Notes: a model not told the origin generated them from the letters alone. DNA of 9,525 bases from Candidatus Faecivivens stercoravium (GCA_018712425.1 DVHA01000091.1:1-9525); one strand, 5' to 3'. Shown: positions 1-6,792, numbered from the stretch's first letter. Numbers and translations: made by a program.

Positions 1-309
1 GAACTCTCGATCCAGGAGGACAAGGAACCTTCGGTCATCCTCCAAAATGTCCACCCGGCCGACACCCTCTATATGGGCGGCAAGACGGTCAACATCCAGG
101 TGGCGTCCGAAAACGACCCGAAGATCCCTTCGCTGCTGCGGGCCCTCGCCCGCTACCCCGGCCCGGACGAGGCGCGGTTTTTCTTCGCCGACCGGCGGAA
201 GCTCGCCCGCCCAAGAGGGATTACCGGGGTGATGGCGGAGGAGGAGCTGCTGCGGAAGCTGAGGGGGATCGCCGGGGCGGATAACGTTAAAGTTACGAAT
301 GAAAAATGA
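1..309 (+). CDS. dnaE: DNA polymerase III subunit alpha, C-terminal fragment
   Basis: The reading frame is open from the first base of the window to the TGA at 307-309, giving the last 102 residues of a protein that starts upstream. It opens with SIQEDKEPSVILQNVHP, which resembles the end of the OB-fold region of bacterial DnaE (typically an xEDxEPKLI-like segment). This is followed by the terminal domain with the ALARYPGPDEARFFF segment, as in the L..YPG..PV pattern of DnaE proteins, and a basic segment before the final helix. DnaE is the catalytic subunit of the replicative polymerase; the catalytic PHP and palm domains lie outside the window. It has no functional link to the polyamine genes and marks the left border of the accessory block. 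Family assignment is from motif memory, not a search. Confidence 0.85.
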   Translation, partial: ELSIQEDKEPSVILQNVHPADTLYMGGKTVNIQVASENDPKIPSLLRALARYPGPDEARFFFADRRKLARPRGITGVMAEEELLRKLRGIAGADNVKVTNEK

Positions 310-313
310 TGGT

Positions 314-340
314 ATCGCTTCGCGATGATTTTATTTTTCT
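314..340 (+). terminator. weak intrinsic terminator candidate after dnaE
   Basis: A 5-bp stem ATCGC (314-318) / GCGAT (322-326) with the trinucleotide loop TTC lies 4 bases after the dnaE stop and is followed by a T-rich run (329-339, interrupted by one A). The stem is short, so termination efficiency is uncertain. The stem style (short GC stem, TTC loop, ATGAT nearby) resembles the hairpins of the two arrays further downstream. Confidence 0.4.
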
Positions 341-383
341 GATAAAGCCAAACTATCCGGAAGTATAGAAACAAAAAAACGGG

Positions 384-453
384 ACAATCGGCGCTGGCGT
401 TAACGTCACGAAGGAACGGGCGGCGATCAAAAAAGTTTTACTCGATTTTTTTC
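384..453 (+). repeat. dispersed repeat module D, left copy
   Basis: This 70-bp stretch aligns without gaps to 9349-9418 in the same orientation, with about 64 of 70 identities by eye. It begins ACAATCGGCGCTGGCG and ends with GTTTTACTCGATTTTTTTC. It has no convincing reading frame. In this copy its right end abuts module I, whereas in the right copy about 100 bp separate the modules. Two copies 9 kb apart suggest a genome-wide dispersed intergenic element, but that cannot be tested here. Confidence 0.8.
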
Positions 454-462
454 AAAAAATCG
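443..462 (+). repeat. AT-rich hairpin at the D/I module junction
   Basis: CGATTTTTT followed by TC and then AAAAAATCG forms a perfect 9-bp palindrome exactly where module D meets module I in the left copy. It is absent from the right copy, where the modules are separated. It may mark the joining point of the two modules or act as a bidirectional terminator-like structure. Confidence 0.5.
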
Positions 463-578
463 CGGGAGTGGAGAGGGCAGAGCCCTTTCCCAGGCGCTCA
501 CTTTCCGTACTTCCGAAGCTGACCACGGCTGCCCCGCCTTTAACAAAGCGTGCGCAGCACCCAAAACATAATCTAAAA
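462..578 (+). repeat. dispersed repeat module I, left copy (inverted relative to the right copy)
   Basis: This 117-bp stretch aligns without gaps to the reverse complement of 9131-9247, with about 100 of 117 identities by eye. The best-kept blocks are GGGCAGAGCCC, TTCCGAAGCTG and GCGTGCGCAGCACCCAAAACATAATC. It ends two bases before a TATAAT at 580-585, so it supplies the upstream half of the putative aguB promoter. I see no gene in the 310-614 interval apart from these repeats and the promoter. Confidence 0.8.
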
Positions 579-579
579 A

Positions 580-585
580 TATAAT
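580..585 (+). promoter_or_regulatory. -10 box candidate for aguB
   Basis: A perfect TATAAT lies 29 bases upstream of the chosen aguB start. No good -35 hexamer is seen at 16-18 bp spacing; the stretch there (GCAGCACCC) belongs to repeat module I. The promoter may be weak, activator-dependent, or false. Confidence 0.45.
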
Positions 586-614
586 CAAACAGCTTGCAGA
601 AAGGAAATCAGATT

Positions 615-1505
615 ATGCGTCACATTACCTTAGCAGCCATCCAGATGTCCTGCTCCCCCCGGCGGGAAGAGAACATCGAAAAAGCGGTCGCCTTCGTGCG
701 GGAGGCGGCGAAACAGGGCGGACAGGTGATCCTGCTGCCGGAACTGTTCGAGACCCAGTACTTCTGCCAGGAGCGGAACTACGAATATTACCGGCTGGCG
801 ACCCCCCTCTCGGAAAACCCGGCAGTGAGGGTCCTGCGGGAGGAGGCCAAGCGGCTCCGGGTGGTGCTGCCGGTCAGCTTCTTCGAGGCGGCGGGCCAGA
901 CGAATTTCAACTCGGTCGCGATGATCGACGCGGACGGCGAAATCCTCGGCCTCTACCGCAAGACCCACATCCCCGACGACCACTTCTACCAGGAAAAGTT
1001 CTACTTCACCCCCGGCGACACCGGCTTTAAAGTCTTCGACACCGCCTACGGCAAGGTCGGCTGCGGCATCTGCTGGGACCAGTGGTTCCCCGAGTCGGCG
1101 CGGGAGATGGCGCTTAAAGGCGCCGAAATGCTCCTCTACCCCACCGCCATCGGCAGCGAACCCATCCTGGGGGTGGATTCCGCCCCCCACTGGCGGCGGT
1201 GCATGCAGGGGCACGCGGCGGCGAACCTGATGCCGCTTATGGCCGCCAACCGGATCGGCGCCGAGTCGGTCTACCCCACCGCCGACAACCAGAACCAGTC
1301 CTCCACCCTCACCTTCTACGGCTCTTCGTTTATCGCCGACGAGACCGGCGCGATTGTCGAGGACGGGCCGCGGGATCAGGAGTGCGTCCTGCTCCACGAG
1401 TTTGACCTGGACGCCATCCGGGAGTTCCGTTTAAGCTGGGGCAGCTTCCGCGACCGGCGGCCGGAGATGTACCAGACCATCTCGGGGAAAATCCAGGCGG
1501 AGTGA
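615..1505 (+). CDS. aguB: N-carbamoylputrescine amidase
   Basis: A 296-residue cytosolic carbon-nitrogen hydrolase of the nitrilase superfamily that hydrolyses N-carbamoylputrescine to putrescine, CO2 and ammonia, the last step of the agmatine deiminase route. The full catalytic triad is visible: Glu43 in LLPELFE, Lys116 in YRKTHIPD and Cys153 in GCGICWDQWFPE. The ICWDQWFPE signature with the flanking YQEKFYFTPGD segment is characteristic of the AguB family, and the length matches. A frame-extending ATG exists at 594, but the ATG at 615 is preceded by AAGGAAA (601-607) at 7-base spacing and gives the conserved MRHITLAAIQMS amino end. The partner enzyme agmatine deiminase (AguA), normally adjacent, is not in the window. 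AguB is separated from the main polyamine operon by a small gene and a terminator, so it is probably a separate transcription unit. Another N-carbamoyl amidase specificity is possible but less likely in this context. Confidence 0.92.
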   Translation: MRHITLAAIQMSCSPRREENIEKAVAFVREAAKQGGQVILLPELFETQYFCQERNYEYYRLATPLSENPAVRVLREEAKRLRVVLPVSFFEAAGQTNFNSVAMIDADGEILGLYRKTHIPDDHFYQEKFYFTPGDTGFKVFDTAYGKVGCGICWDQWFPESAREMALKGAEMLLYPTAIGSEPILGVDSAPHWRRCMQGHAAANLMPLMAANRIGAESVYPTADNQNQSSTLTFYGSSFIADETGAIVEDGPRDQECVLLHEFDLDAIREFRLSWGSFRDRRPEMYQTISGKIQAE

Positions 1506-1530
1506 GACCGGTCAGGCCGGAATACGGCAG

Positions 1531-1559
1531 TTGACGATCCCTTCTGATTCGGGTATAAT
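1531..1559 (+). promoter_or_regulatory. sigma-A-type promoter for the 56-codon gene
   Basis: TTGACG (1531-1536) and a perfect TATAAT (1554-1559) are separated by 17 bp, placing transcription start near 1566, about 17 bases before the ATG at 1583. This is one of the two best promoters in the window. Confidence 0.8.
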
Positions 1560-1582
1560 AGAATGGGAAGGGAGATGAGCCT

Positions 1583-1753
1583 ATGAACCAGCAGGAACGC
1601 ATGGAAAAGATCAAAGAGCTTGGAAGGCGGAACAAAAAAAGCCCTGAGTTCCTAAAGCGCATGAAATACATCAAGGCCCATAACTTTACAGTCCGCACGA
1701 CAGACGACCCGACCAAATATACGGTGATTGTGAGCCCGAGAGACAAAATATAA
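1583..1753 (+). CDS. small basic hypothetical protein (56 aa)
   Basis: I do not recognise this protein. The frame runs from ATG 1583 to TAA 1751-1753 and has an AGGGAG ribosome site at about 1569-1574. It sits directly between a near-consensus promoter and a strong intrinsic terminator, which makes it a convincing free-standing gene despite its size. The product is very rich in Lys and Arg in its first 32 residues (for example KIKELGRRNKKSPEFLKRMK), with a probable amphipathic helix, then a short region likely to form strands (FTVRTTDDPTKYTVIV). It has no cysteines, signal peptide or membrane segment. The basic helix could suggest nucleic acid or ribosome contact, but that is speculation. Its position between aguB and speD could be coincidental. 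Confidence 0.7.
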   Translation: MNQQERMEKIKELGRRNKKSPEFLKRMKYIKAHNFTVRTTDDPTKYTVIVSPRDKI

Positions 1754-1760
1754 TGTAGTA

Positions 1761-1791
1761 AAAAAGGGAGAGCCATCCGGCTCTCCTTTTT
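1761..1791 (+). terminator. intrinsic terminator after the 56-codon gene
   Basis: A perfect 8-bp stem GGAGAGCC (1767-1774) / GGCTCTCC (1779-1786) with loop ATCC is preceded by an A run and followed by five T (1787-1791). It ends the small gene, probably also any read-through from aguB, and isolates the speD operon. Confidence 0.88.
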
Positions 1792-1997
1792 GCTGGCAAA
1801 CGGTAAATTCCATGTAATCCCCCTTTGTCGAAAACGCTTAAAAACCCGATGATTTTGGCGCTCTTTTGCCCTCCTGACAAAATCTCGACGAAAATCGCAA
1901 AAAGTATTGATTTTTGGCGGAATTTGCGGTATTTTATAAGTAACTGTGTATGATGCGGGGGTGCGGCCTCCGCGCGCAGAATTCCCGAAAGGCTGTG
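1792..1997 (+). other. speD leader and promoter region
   Basis: This gene-free AT-rich stretch carries the likely operon promoter. A TATAAG at 1935-1940 is the best -10. TTGGCG (1914-1919, 15-bp gap) or TTGATT (1907-1912, 22-bp gap) are imperfect -35 candidates. Downstream is a hairpin, GCGGGGG (1955-1961) / CCTCCGC (1967-1973) with one G-T pair, between the presumed start of transcription and the ribosome site. GCAAA (around 1897-1901) and TTTGC (1923-1927) could also pair. No SAM riboswitch core was recognised. Confidence 0.4.
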
Positions 1998-2837
1998 ATG
2001 ATTGGGTTGGAACAGAAGCTCGCGCTGTATGGGTTCAACAACCTCACCAAGACGCTTAGCTTTAACATTTACGACGTCTGCTACGCCAAGACCGAGCGGG
2101 AGCAGACCGACTATATTGCTTATATCGACGAGCAGTATAACTCTGAACGGCTGACCAAGATCCTCTGCCGGGTCACCGAGATGATCGGGGCCAAAATCCT
2201 CAACATCTCCAAACAGGACTACTACCCCCAGGGCGCTTCGGTCAACATCCTGATCGCCGAAAAGGCGCTGACCGGCGTCGGGGTCGACCCCTCCTGCAAC
2301 CAGGGGGCGCCGGTGCTGGAAGAGCTGGGAATCTCCCACGCGATAGAGGGGGACACCGTCCACGCCCATCTAGACAAGAGCCATGTCACCGTCCACACCT
2401 TCCCCGAACACCACCCCGACAACTCGGTCTCGACCTTCCGGGTGGATATCGACGTCTCCACCTGCGGGATGATTTCGCCGCTGTCGGTGCTGGATTTCCT
2501 GATCGGGTCGTTCGACTCGGATATCATCACCATCGACTACCGCGTCCGGGGCTTCACCCGGGACGTCCACGGCAAAAAGTACTTCATCGACCACGACATC
2601 ACCTCGATCCAGGACTTTATCGACCCCCGGACCCTGACCCGCTACGACGCGATCGACGTCAACGTCTACCAGTCCAACATCTTCCACACAAAGCTGCTCA
2701 TCAAGGACATCCAGCTCCAGAACTACCTCTTTAACCAGGATGTCTACGAGCTGCCCCCCGCCAAACGGCTGGAGATCACCAACCTCCTGCGGCGGGAGAT
2801 GATCGAAATCTACAGCGGGATGAACATTTACGGCTGA
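1998..2837 (+). CDS. speD: S-adenosylmethionine decarboxylase proenzyme (E. coli-type)
   Basis: A 279-residue pyruvoyl-dependent decarboxylase that makes decarboxylated SAM, the aminopropyl donor for SpeE. It matches the long, E. coli-type SpeD, not the short B. subtilis/archaeal form: LALYGFNNLTKTLSF near the amino end, QDYYPQGASVNI, the self-cleavage site HLDKSH, VSTCGMISPL, IDYRVRGFTRD and VNVYQSNIFHTK. Cleavage between Lys127 and Ser128 would convert Ser128 to the pyruvoyl group; Cys156 is the conserved catalytic cysteine. The frame extends to 1950, but ATG 1998 is preferred because AAAGG lies at 1988-1992 and it gives the family amino end; GTG 1995 is an alternative. It is the first gene of the operon, with speA 26 bases downstream. 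Some SpeD homologues have changed to arginine or ornithine decarboxylation; the intact motifs here favour SAM, but substrate residues were not modelled. Confidence 0.93.
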   Translation: MIGLEQKLALYGFNNLTKTLSFNIYDVCYAKTEREQTDYIAYIDEQYNSERLTKILCRVTEMIGAKILNISKQDYYPQGASVNILIAEKALTGVGVDPSCNQGAPVLEELGISHAIEGDTVHAHLDKSHVTVHTFPEHHPDNSVSTFRVDIDVSTCGMISPLSVLDFLIGSFDSDIITIDYRVRGFTRDVHGKKYFIDHDITSIQDFIDPRTLTRYDAIDVNVYQSNIFHTKLLIKDIQLQNYLFNQDVYELPPAKRLEITNLLRREMIEIYSGMNIYG

Positions 2838-2863
2838 CAGCGGGCTGCCGGCTGAATCTAAAC

Positions 2864-4330
2864 ATGGGGGATGGTATTGTGGCTAAACTGGATCAGAACC
2901 GGGTCCCGATTGTCGAGGCGCTTGCCCGCGTCCGGGATTCCGGTATGGTACATTTCGACGTCCCCGGCCATAAGGGCGGCCGGGGCAATAAACCGCTCCG
3001 GGATTTCCTCGGGGCGGACTGCATCCGCACCGATATGAACTCGATGAAGGCGCTGGACAACCTCTGCCACCCGGTCTCGGTTATCCGGGAGGCGGAAGAG
3101 CTTCTGGCCGACGCCTTCGGGGCGGCCCACGCCTTTTTGATGGTCGGGGGCGCCAGCTCCTGCGTCGAGGCGATGGTGATGAGCGTCTGCAAGGCGGGGG
3201 ACAAGATCATCATGCCCCGCAACGTCCACCGGAGCGCCATCAACGCGCTGGTCATCTGCGGGGCAATCCCGGTCTATGTCGACCCGGGCGCGAACCAGCG
3301 GCTCGGCATCCCGCTGGGGATGTCGGTCGAGGACGTGGAAAAGGCGATCCTCGCCCACCCGGAAGCCAAGGCGGTGCTGGTCAATAACCCGACCTATTAC
3401 GGCGTCTGCGCCGATTTAAAGGGCATCATCCAGCTGGCCCACGCCCACGGGATGAAGGTCCTCTGCGACGAGGCCCACGGCACCCACTTCTACTTCTCCG
3501 ACCTCCTGCCCCCCGGCGGGATGCAGCTGGGGGCGGATATGGCGGCCTGTTCGGTCCACAAGACCGGCGGGAGCCTGACCCAGTCGGCGGTCCTCCTCTG
3601 CGGGGACGGGGTGCCGGCGGGGTATGTCCGGCAGGTCATCAACCTGACCCAGACAACCTCCGGCTCCTACCTGCTGATGGCCTCCCTCGATTTCGCCAGG
3701 CGGAACCTCGCCCTCCACGGGGCCGAGATGGTCCGTAAGACAATCGAGCGGGCGGAATACGCAAGGGAGGAGATCAACGCCCTCGGCGGCTACTACGCCT
3801 TCGGGCAGGAAATCGTCGACGGGAAGGCCTGCTGCGCCTTTGACACGACCAAACTCTCGGTCCACACCCGGGATATCGGCCTCGCCGGCGTCGAGGTCTA
3901 CGACCTCCTGCGGGACGAGTACGACATCCAGCTGGAATTCGGGGATATCGGCAACTTCCTCGCTGTCGTGACGGCGGGCGACCGGGATTTGGAGATCGAA
4001 CGGCTGATTTCCGCCCTCTCCGAGATTAAACGGCTCTACGGCGGCGACAGCGCCGGGCTTCTGGTCAACGAATACATCGTCCCCGACGTCGCGATGACCC
4101 CCCAGGCGGCCTTTTACAGCGAAAAGGTCTCCCTCCCCTTTGAGGAGAGCGAAGGGCGGGTCTCGACCGAGTCGGTCATGTGCTATCCCCCCGGTATCCC
4201 GATCCTCGCCCCCGGCGAGCGGATCACCCCCGAGGTGCTCCAGTATATCGGCTACGCCAAGGAAAAGGGCTGCTTTATGACCGGCACCGAGGATATGGAA
4301 ATCAAACGGATCAATGTGGTAAAGGAGTGA
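2864..4330 (+). CDS. speA: PLP-dependent Orn/Lys/Arg decarboxylase, probably arginine decarboxylase
   Basis: An AAT-fold (fold type I) decarboxylase of the B. subtilis SpeA/YaaO type, 488 residues from this ATG. Visible markers are FDVPGHKGG (31-39), the PLP-stacking region around RNVHRSAINAL (119-129), DEAHGTH with PLP-contacting Asp202, and the Schiff-base lysine Lys233 in SVHKTGGSLTQSA. The carboxyl-terminal domain ends with the typical CYPPGIPILAPGE motif. The reaction is most likely arginine to agmatine, because aguB is nearby and an agmatine route is expected; lysine or ornithine cannot be excluded by motif. The start is uncertain: ATG 2864 has no good ribosome site, while GTG 2879, five codons in, follows a GGGGGATGG stretch at good spacing. 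The stop overlaps the ribosome site of speE, indicating translational coupling. Confidence 0.9.
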   Translation: MGDGIVAKLDQNRVPIVEALARVRDSGMVHFDVPGHKGGRGNKPLRDFLGADCIRTDMNSMKALDNLCHPVSVIREAEELLADAFGAAHAFLMVGGASSCVEAMVMSVCKAGDKIIMPRNVHRSAINALVICGAIPVYVDPGANQRLGIPLGMSVEDVEKAILAHPEAKAVLVNNPTYYGVCADLKGIIQLAHAHGMKVLCDEAHGTHFYFSDLLPPGGMQLGADMAACSVHKTGGSLTQSAVLLCGDGVPAGYVRQVINLTQTTSGSYLLMASLDFARRNLALHGAEMVRKTIERAEYAREEINALGGYYAFGQEIVDGKACCAFDTTKLSVHTRDIGLAGVEVYDLLRDEYDIQLEFGDIGNFLAVVTAGDRDLEIERLISALSEIKRLYGGDSAGLLVNEYIVPDVAMTPQAAFYSEKVSLPFEESEGRVSTESVMCYPPGIPILAPGERITPEVLQYIGYAKEKGCFMTGTEDMEIKRINVVKE

Positions 4331-4335
4331 CGCCG

Positions 4336-5208
4336 GTGCAGGCAAAAGAATTGTGGTTTACCGAAAACTACTGCCCCGACGCCCGCTTTTCGATGCGGGT
4401 CGAGCGGCAGGTTTACAGCGCAAAGAGCCGGTTCCAGCAGATCGACGTCTACGACACCCCGGCCTTCGGGCGGGTGCTGGTGCTGGACGGCTGCCTGATG
4501 CTGACCGAGAAGGACGAGTTTATCTACCATGAGATGATCGTCCACCCGGCGATGGCGGTCAAGCCCGACATCAAGAGCGTCCTCGTCATCGGCGGCGGCG
4601 ACGGTGGCTGCATCCGGGAGCTTTGCAAATACGATTCGATCGAAAAAATCGACCTTTGCGAAATCGACCGGGAGGTCATCAAGGTCTGCCGGGAATTCCT
4701 ACCCCAGACGGCGCTCCGGATGGACGACATAAGGGCCGAGCTGCACATCGCCGACGGCCTTAAATTCGTAAGGCGGCAGAAAGAGGCCTACGACCTCATC
4801 ATCGTCGACTCGACCGACCCCTTCGGGCCGGGGGAAGGGCTGTTCACCCGAGAGTTCTACGGCAACTGCCTTTCCGCCCTCACGGCGGACGGCATTCTCA
4901 TCAATCAGCATGAAAGCCCCTACTACCCCGAGGACGCGCTGGCCTGCCAGCGGGCCCACCGGCAGCTGCACGCCGTCTTCGGCAAGGCGTTTGTCTACCA
5001 GGCCCATATCCCCACCTACCCCTCCGGCCACTGGCTGTTCGGGTTCGCCTCCAAGTCGGGGCGGGACCCGCGGGCCTTTGACGGGGAAGCCTGGGACGCG
5101 CTGGGGATTAAGACCCGGTATTACAACACCGATCTGCATAAGGGGAGCTTCGCGCTGCCGAATTATGTAAAGGAAATGCTGAAAAACGCGGAATCGATGG
5201 GATATTGA
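4336..5208 (+). CDS. speE: spermidine synthase-type polyamine aminopropyltransferase
   Basis: A 290-residue aminopropyltransferase that moves the aminopropyl group from decarboxylated SAM to putrescine (or agmatine or another diamine). The order of motifs is standard: amino-terminal beta region with DGCLMLTEKDEFIYHEM (51-67), the nucleotide-binding GGGDGG (86-91), acidic LCEIDREVI, the catalytic DSTDP (158-162) in a VDSTDPFGPGEGLF context, and IPTYPSG near the end. The start is GTG 4336, with AAAGGAG (4321-4327) overlapping the end of speA; the same frame is open back to 4180 inside speA, but no ribosome site supports that. A putrescine versus agmatine acceptor cannot be settled by eye. Being co-transcribed with speD supports genuine use of decarboxylated SAM. 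Confidence 0.92.
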   Translation: MQAKELWFTENYCPDARFSMRVERQVYSAKSRFQQIDVYDTPAFGRVLVLDGCLMLTEKDEFIYHEMIVHPAMAVKPDIKSVLVIGGGDGGCIRELCKYDSIEKIDLCEIDREVIKVCREFLPQTALRMDDIRAELHIADGLKFVRRQKEAYDLIIVDSTDPFGPGEGLFTREFYGNCLSALTADGILINQHESPYYPEDALACQRAHRQLHAVFGKAFVYQAHIPTYPSGHWLFGFASKSGRDPRAFDGEAWDALGIKTRYYNTDLHKGSFALPNYVKEMLKNAESMGY

Positions 5209-5212
5209 CCCA

Positions 5213-5498
5213 ATGATAGATGGCTGATGCCATATGATATCCGCCGGTGGCGGATGATATACGCCCTTCGGGCGCATGATATATGCCCGTGGGGCATATG
5301 AAGGTGTCCCTTCGGGACAAATTTAAAGACTTTCCGGAAACGCTTCTTCTTTTCCTTCACCGGCAGCTTTTCCGGAAAGCAAAAATTCTATCAGCGAAGC
5401 GTACCTTTATATTTCCCGCAGGGAAATATATCACAGCGCGCAGCGCTATATCATGTTGCAGCGCAACATATCTCATATCCTGCAAGGATATATATCAT
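5213..5498 (+). repeat. symmetric hairpin-array element A (4+4 hairpins around a central clamp)
   Basis: It fills the 314-bp speE-dehydrogenase gap. The left arm has four ATGATAT-type spacers (5213, 5234, 5254, 5276), each followed by a short stem with a 3-4 base loop: ATGGC/GCCAT (5220-5233), CCGCC/GGCGG (5241-5253), CGCCC/GGGCG (5262-5274), ATATGCCC/GGGCATAT (5281-5299). Then come GTCCC/GGGAC (5306-5318) and a central inverted repeat: ATGAAGGT (5298-5305) with ACCTTTAT (5403-5410, one G-U), and CTTTCCGGAA (5330-5339) with TTCCGGAAAG (5370-5379) around a 30-base loop. The right arm has four stems, TATATTTCCC/GGGAAATATA (5408-5430), AGCGC/GCGCT (5435-5447), GTTGC/GCAAC (5455-5467) and ATATCCT/AGGATAT (5475-5491), followed by ATATCAT-type spacers (5427, 5448, 5468, 5492). 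The spacers are complementary between arms, so the whole unit can fold as one branched structure. It ends 7 bases before the ribosome site of the dehydrogenase gene. Confidence 0.85.
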
Positions 5499-5522
5499 TA
5501 GATTGGAAAGGATTGATCCGAT

Positions 5523-6782
5523 ATGTCAAGAGCTTTAATCATCGGCGCCGGCGGCGTCGCCAGCGTCGCCATCCACAAATGCTGCCAGAACAGCGAGGTC
5601 TTCTCCGAAATCATGATCGCCTCCCGGACCAAGGCCCGTTGCGACGCCCTGAGGGCCGAGCTGGAAGGCAAGACCGCCACCAAGATCACCACCGCCCAGA
5701 TCGACGCGATGGATGTCGAGGCGCTCTGCGCCCTCATCCGGGAATACAAGCCGGACGTCGTCATGAACATCGCCCTCCCCTACCAGGATCTGGCGATTAT
5801 GGACGCCTGCCTGGAATGCGGGGTCAACTACATGGACACCGCCAACTACGAGCCGGAAGACACCGACGACCCCGAATGGCGGAAGGTCTACGAGGCCCGC
5901 TGCAAGGAAAAGGGCTTCTCCGCCTACTTCGACTACAGCTGGCAGTGGGCGTATATGGACAAGTTTAAGGAAAAGGGCCTGACCGCCCTGCTCGGCAGCG
6001 GCTTCGACCCCGGCGTCACCCAGGTCTTCTGCGCCTACGCCAAAAAGCACGAGTTCGACCGGATCGGCTCCATCGACATCCTCGACTGTAACGGCGGCGA
6101 CCACGGCTACCCCTTCGCCACCAACTTCAACCCCGAGATCAACCTCCGGGAAGTCTCCGCCCCCGGCTCCTACTGGGAGGATGGCCACTGGGTCGAGATC
6201 CCGCCGATGAGCATCAAGCGGGAATATGACTTCCAAGAGGTCGGCCACAAGGACATGTACCTCCTCCACCATGAGGAGATCGAGTCGATCGCCAAAAACT
6301 TCCCGGAAGTCAAACGGATCCGCTTCTTCATGACCTTCGGCCAGTCCTACCTCGACCATATGCGCTGCCTCGAGGACGTCGGGATGCTCTCTACCTCCCC
6401 GGTCGAGTTTGAGGGCCACCAGATCGTCCCGATCCAGTTCCTCAAAAAGCTCCTCCCCGACCCCGCCACCCTCGGCCCCCGCACCAAGGGCAAGACCAAC
6501 ATCGGCTGCCTGATCACCGGCGAGAAGGACGGGAAACAGAAGACCATCTATATCTACAACGTCTGCGACCACGAGTCCTGCTACAAAGAGGTCGGTTCCC
6601 AGGCGGTCAGCTACACCACCGGCGTCCCGGCGATGATCGGCGGGATGATGCTCGTAACCGGAAAGTGGAACAAGCCCGGCGTCTATACCTGCGAGGAGTT
6701 CGACCCCGATCCCTATATGGAGGCGCTGAACAAGTGGGGGCTGCCGTGGCAGATCGAACGGAACCCCGAGCTGGTCGACTAA
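5523..6782 (+). CDS. casdh: carboxynorspermidine/carboxyspermidine dehydrogenase (saccharopine dehydrogenase family)
   Basis: A 419-residue cytosolic reductase that condenses L-aspartate beta-semialdehyde with a diamine (putrescine or diaminopropane; agmatine in a variant route) and reduces the Schiff base with NADPH, giving carboxyspermidine or an analogue. The amino end is a Rossmann motif, LIIGAGGVASV (5-15), followed by ASRT (33-36), whose arginine fits NADP preference. GVNYMDTANYE (100-110) and LLGSGFDPGVTQVF (157-169) are marks of the saccharopine dehydrogenase-like family, and FDYSWQW and WEDGHW-containing segments are typical of the polyamine branch. The length fits. The start ATG 5523 follows GGAAAGGAT (5505-5513). 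The next gene encodes the matching decarboxylase, which makes a lysine-pathway role unlikely. It is the only gene here bracketed on both sides by hairpin arrays. Confidence 0.9.
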   Translation: MSRALIIGAGGVASVAIHKCCQNSEVFSEIMIASRTKARCDALRAELEGKTATKITTAQIDAMDVEALCALIREYKPDVVMNIALPYQDLAIMDACLECGVNYMDTANYEPEDTDDPEWRKVYEARCKEKGFSAYFDYSWQWAYMDKFKEKGLTALLGSGFDPGVTQVFCAYAKKHEFDRIGSIDILDCNGGDHGYPFATNFNPEINLREVSAPGSYWEDGHWVEIPPMSIKREYDFQEVGHKDMYLLHHEEIESIAKNFPEVKRIRFFMTFGQSYLDHMRCLEDVGMLSTSPVEFEGHQIVPIQFLKKLLPDPATLGPRTKGKTNIGCLITGEKDGKQKTIYIYNVCDHESCYKEVGSQAVSYTTGVPAMIGGMMLVTGKWNKPGVYTCEEFDPDPYMEALNKWGLPWQIERNPELVD

Positions 6783-6792
6783 GCACCAGGTA

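Noticed and set aside
1792..1997. SAM or polyamine riboswitch upstream of speD
   Set aside because: No recognisable SAM-I, SAM-II or SAM-IV conserved core could be found; only a small hairpin is present.
5108..5360. Minus-strand frames of 65-70 codons with YHAPEGRISSAT- or YIIRHRRISYG-type repeats
   Set aside because: They are artefacts of the repeated spacers; similar false peptides arise from element B. No start context or family match.
5283..5501. 72-codon + strand frame inside hairpin element A
   Set aside because: It reads straight through the hairpins, has no ribosome site, and its repetitive peptide (ITARSAIS-type segments) is just the translation of stems and ATATCAT spacers.
5523..6782. 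True saccharopine dehydrogenase (lysine metabolism)
   Set aside because: The fold is shared, but the adjacent nspC and the polyamine operon context point to carboxy(nor)spermidine dehydrogenase.
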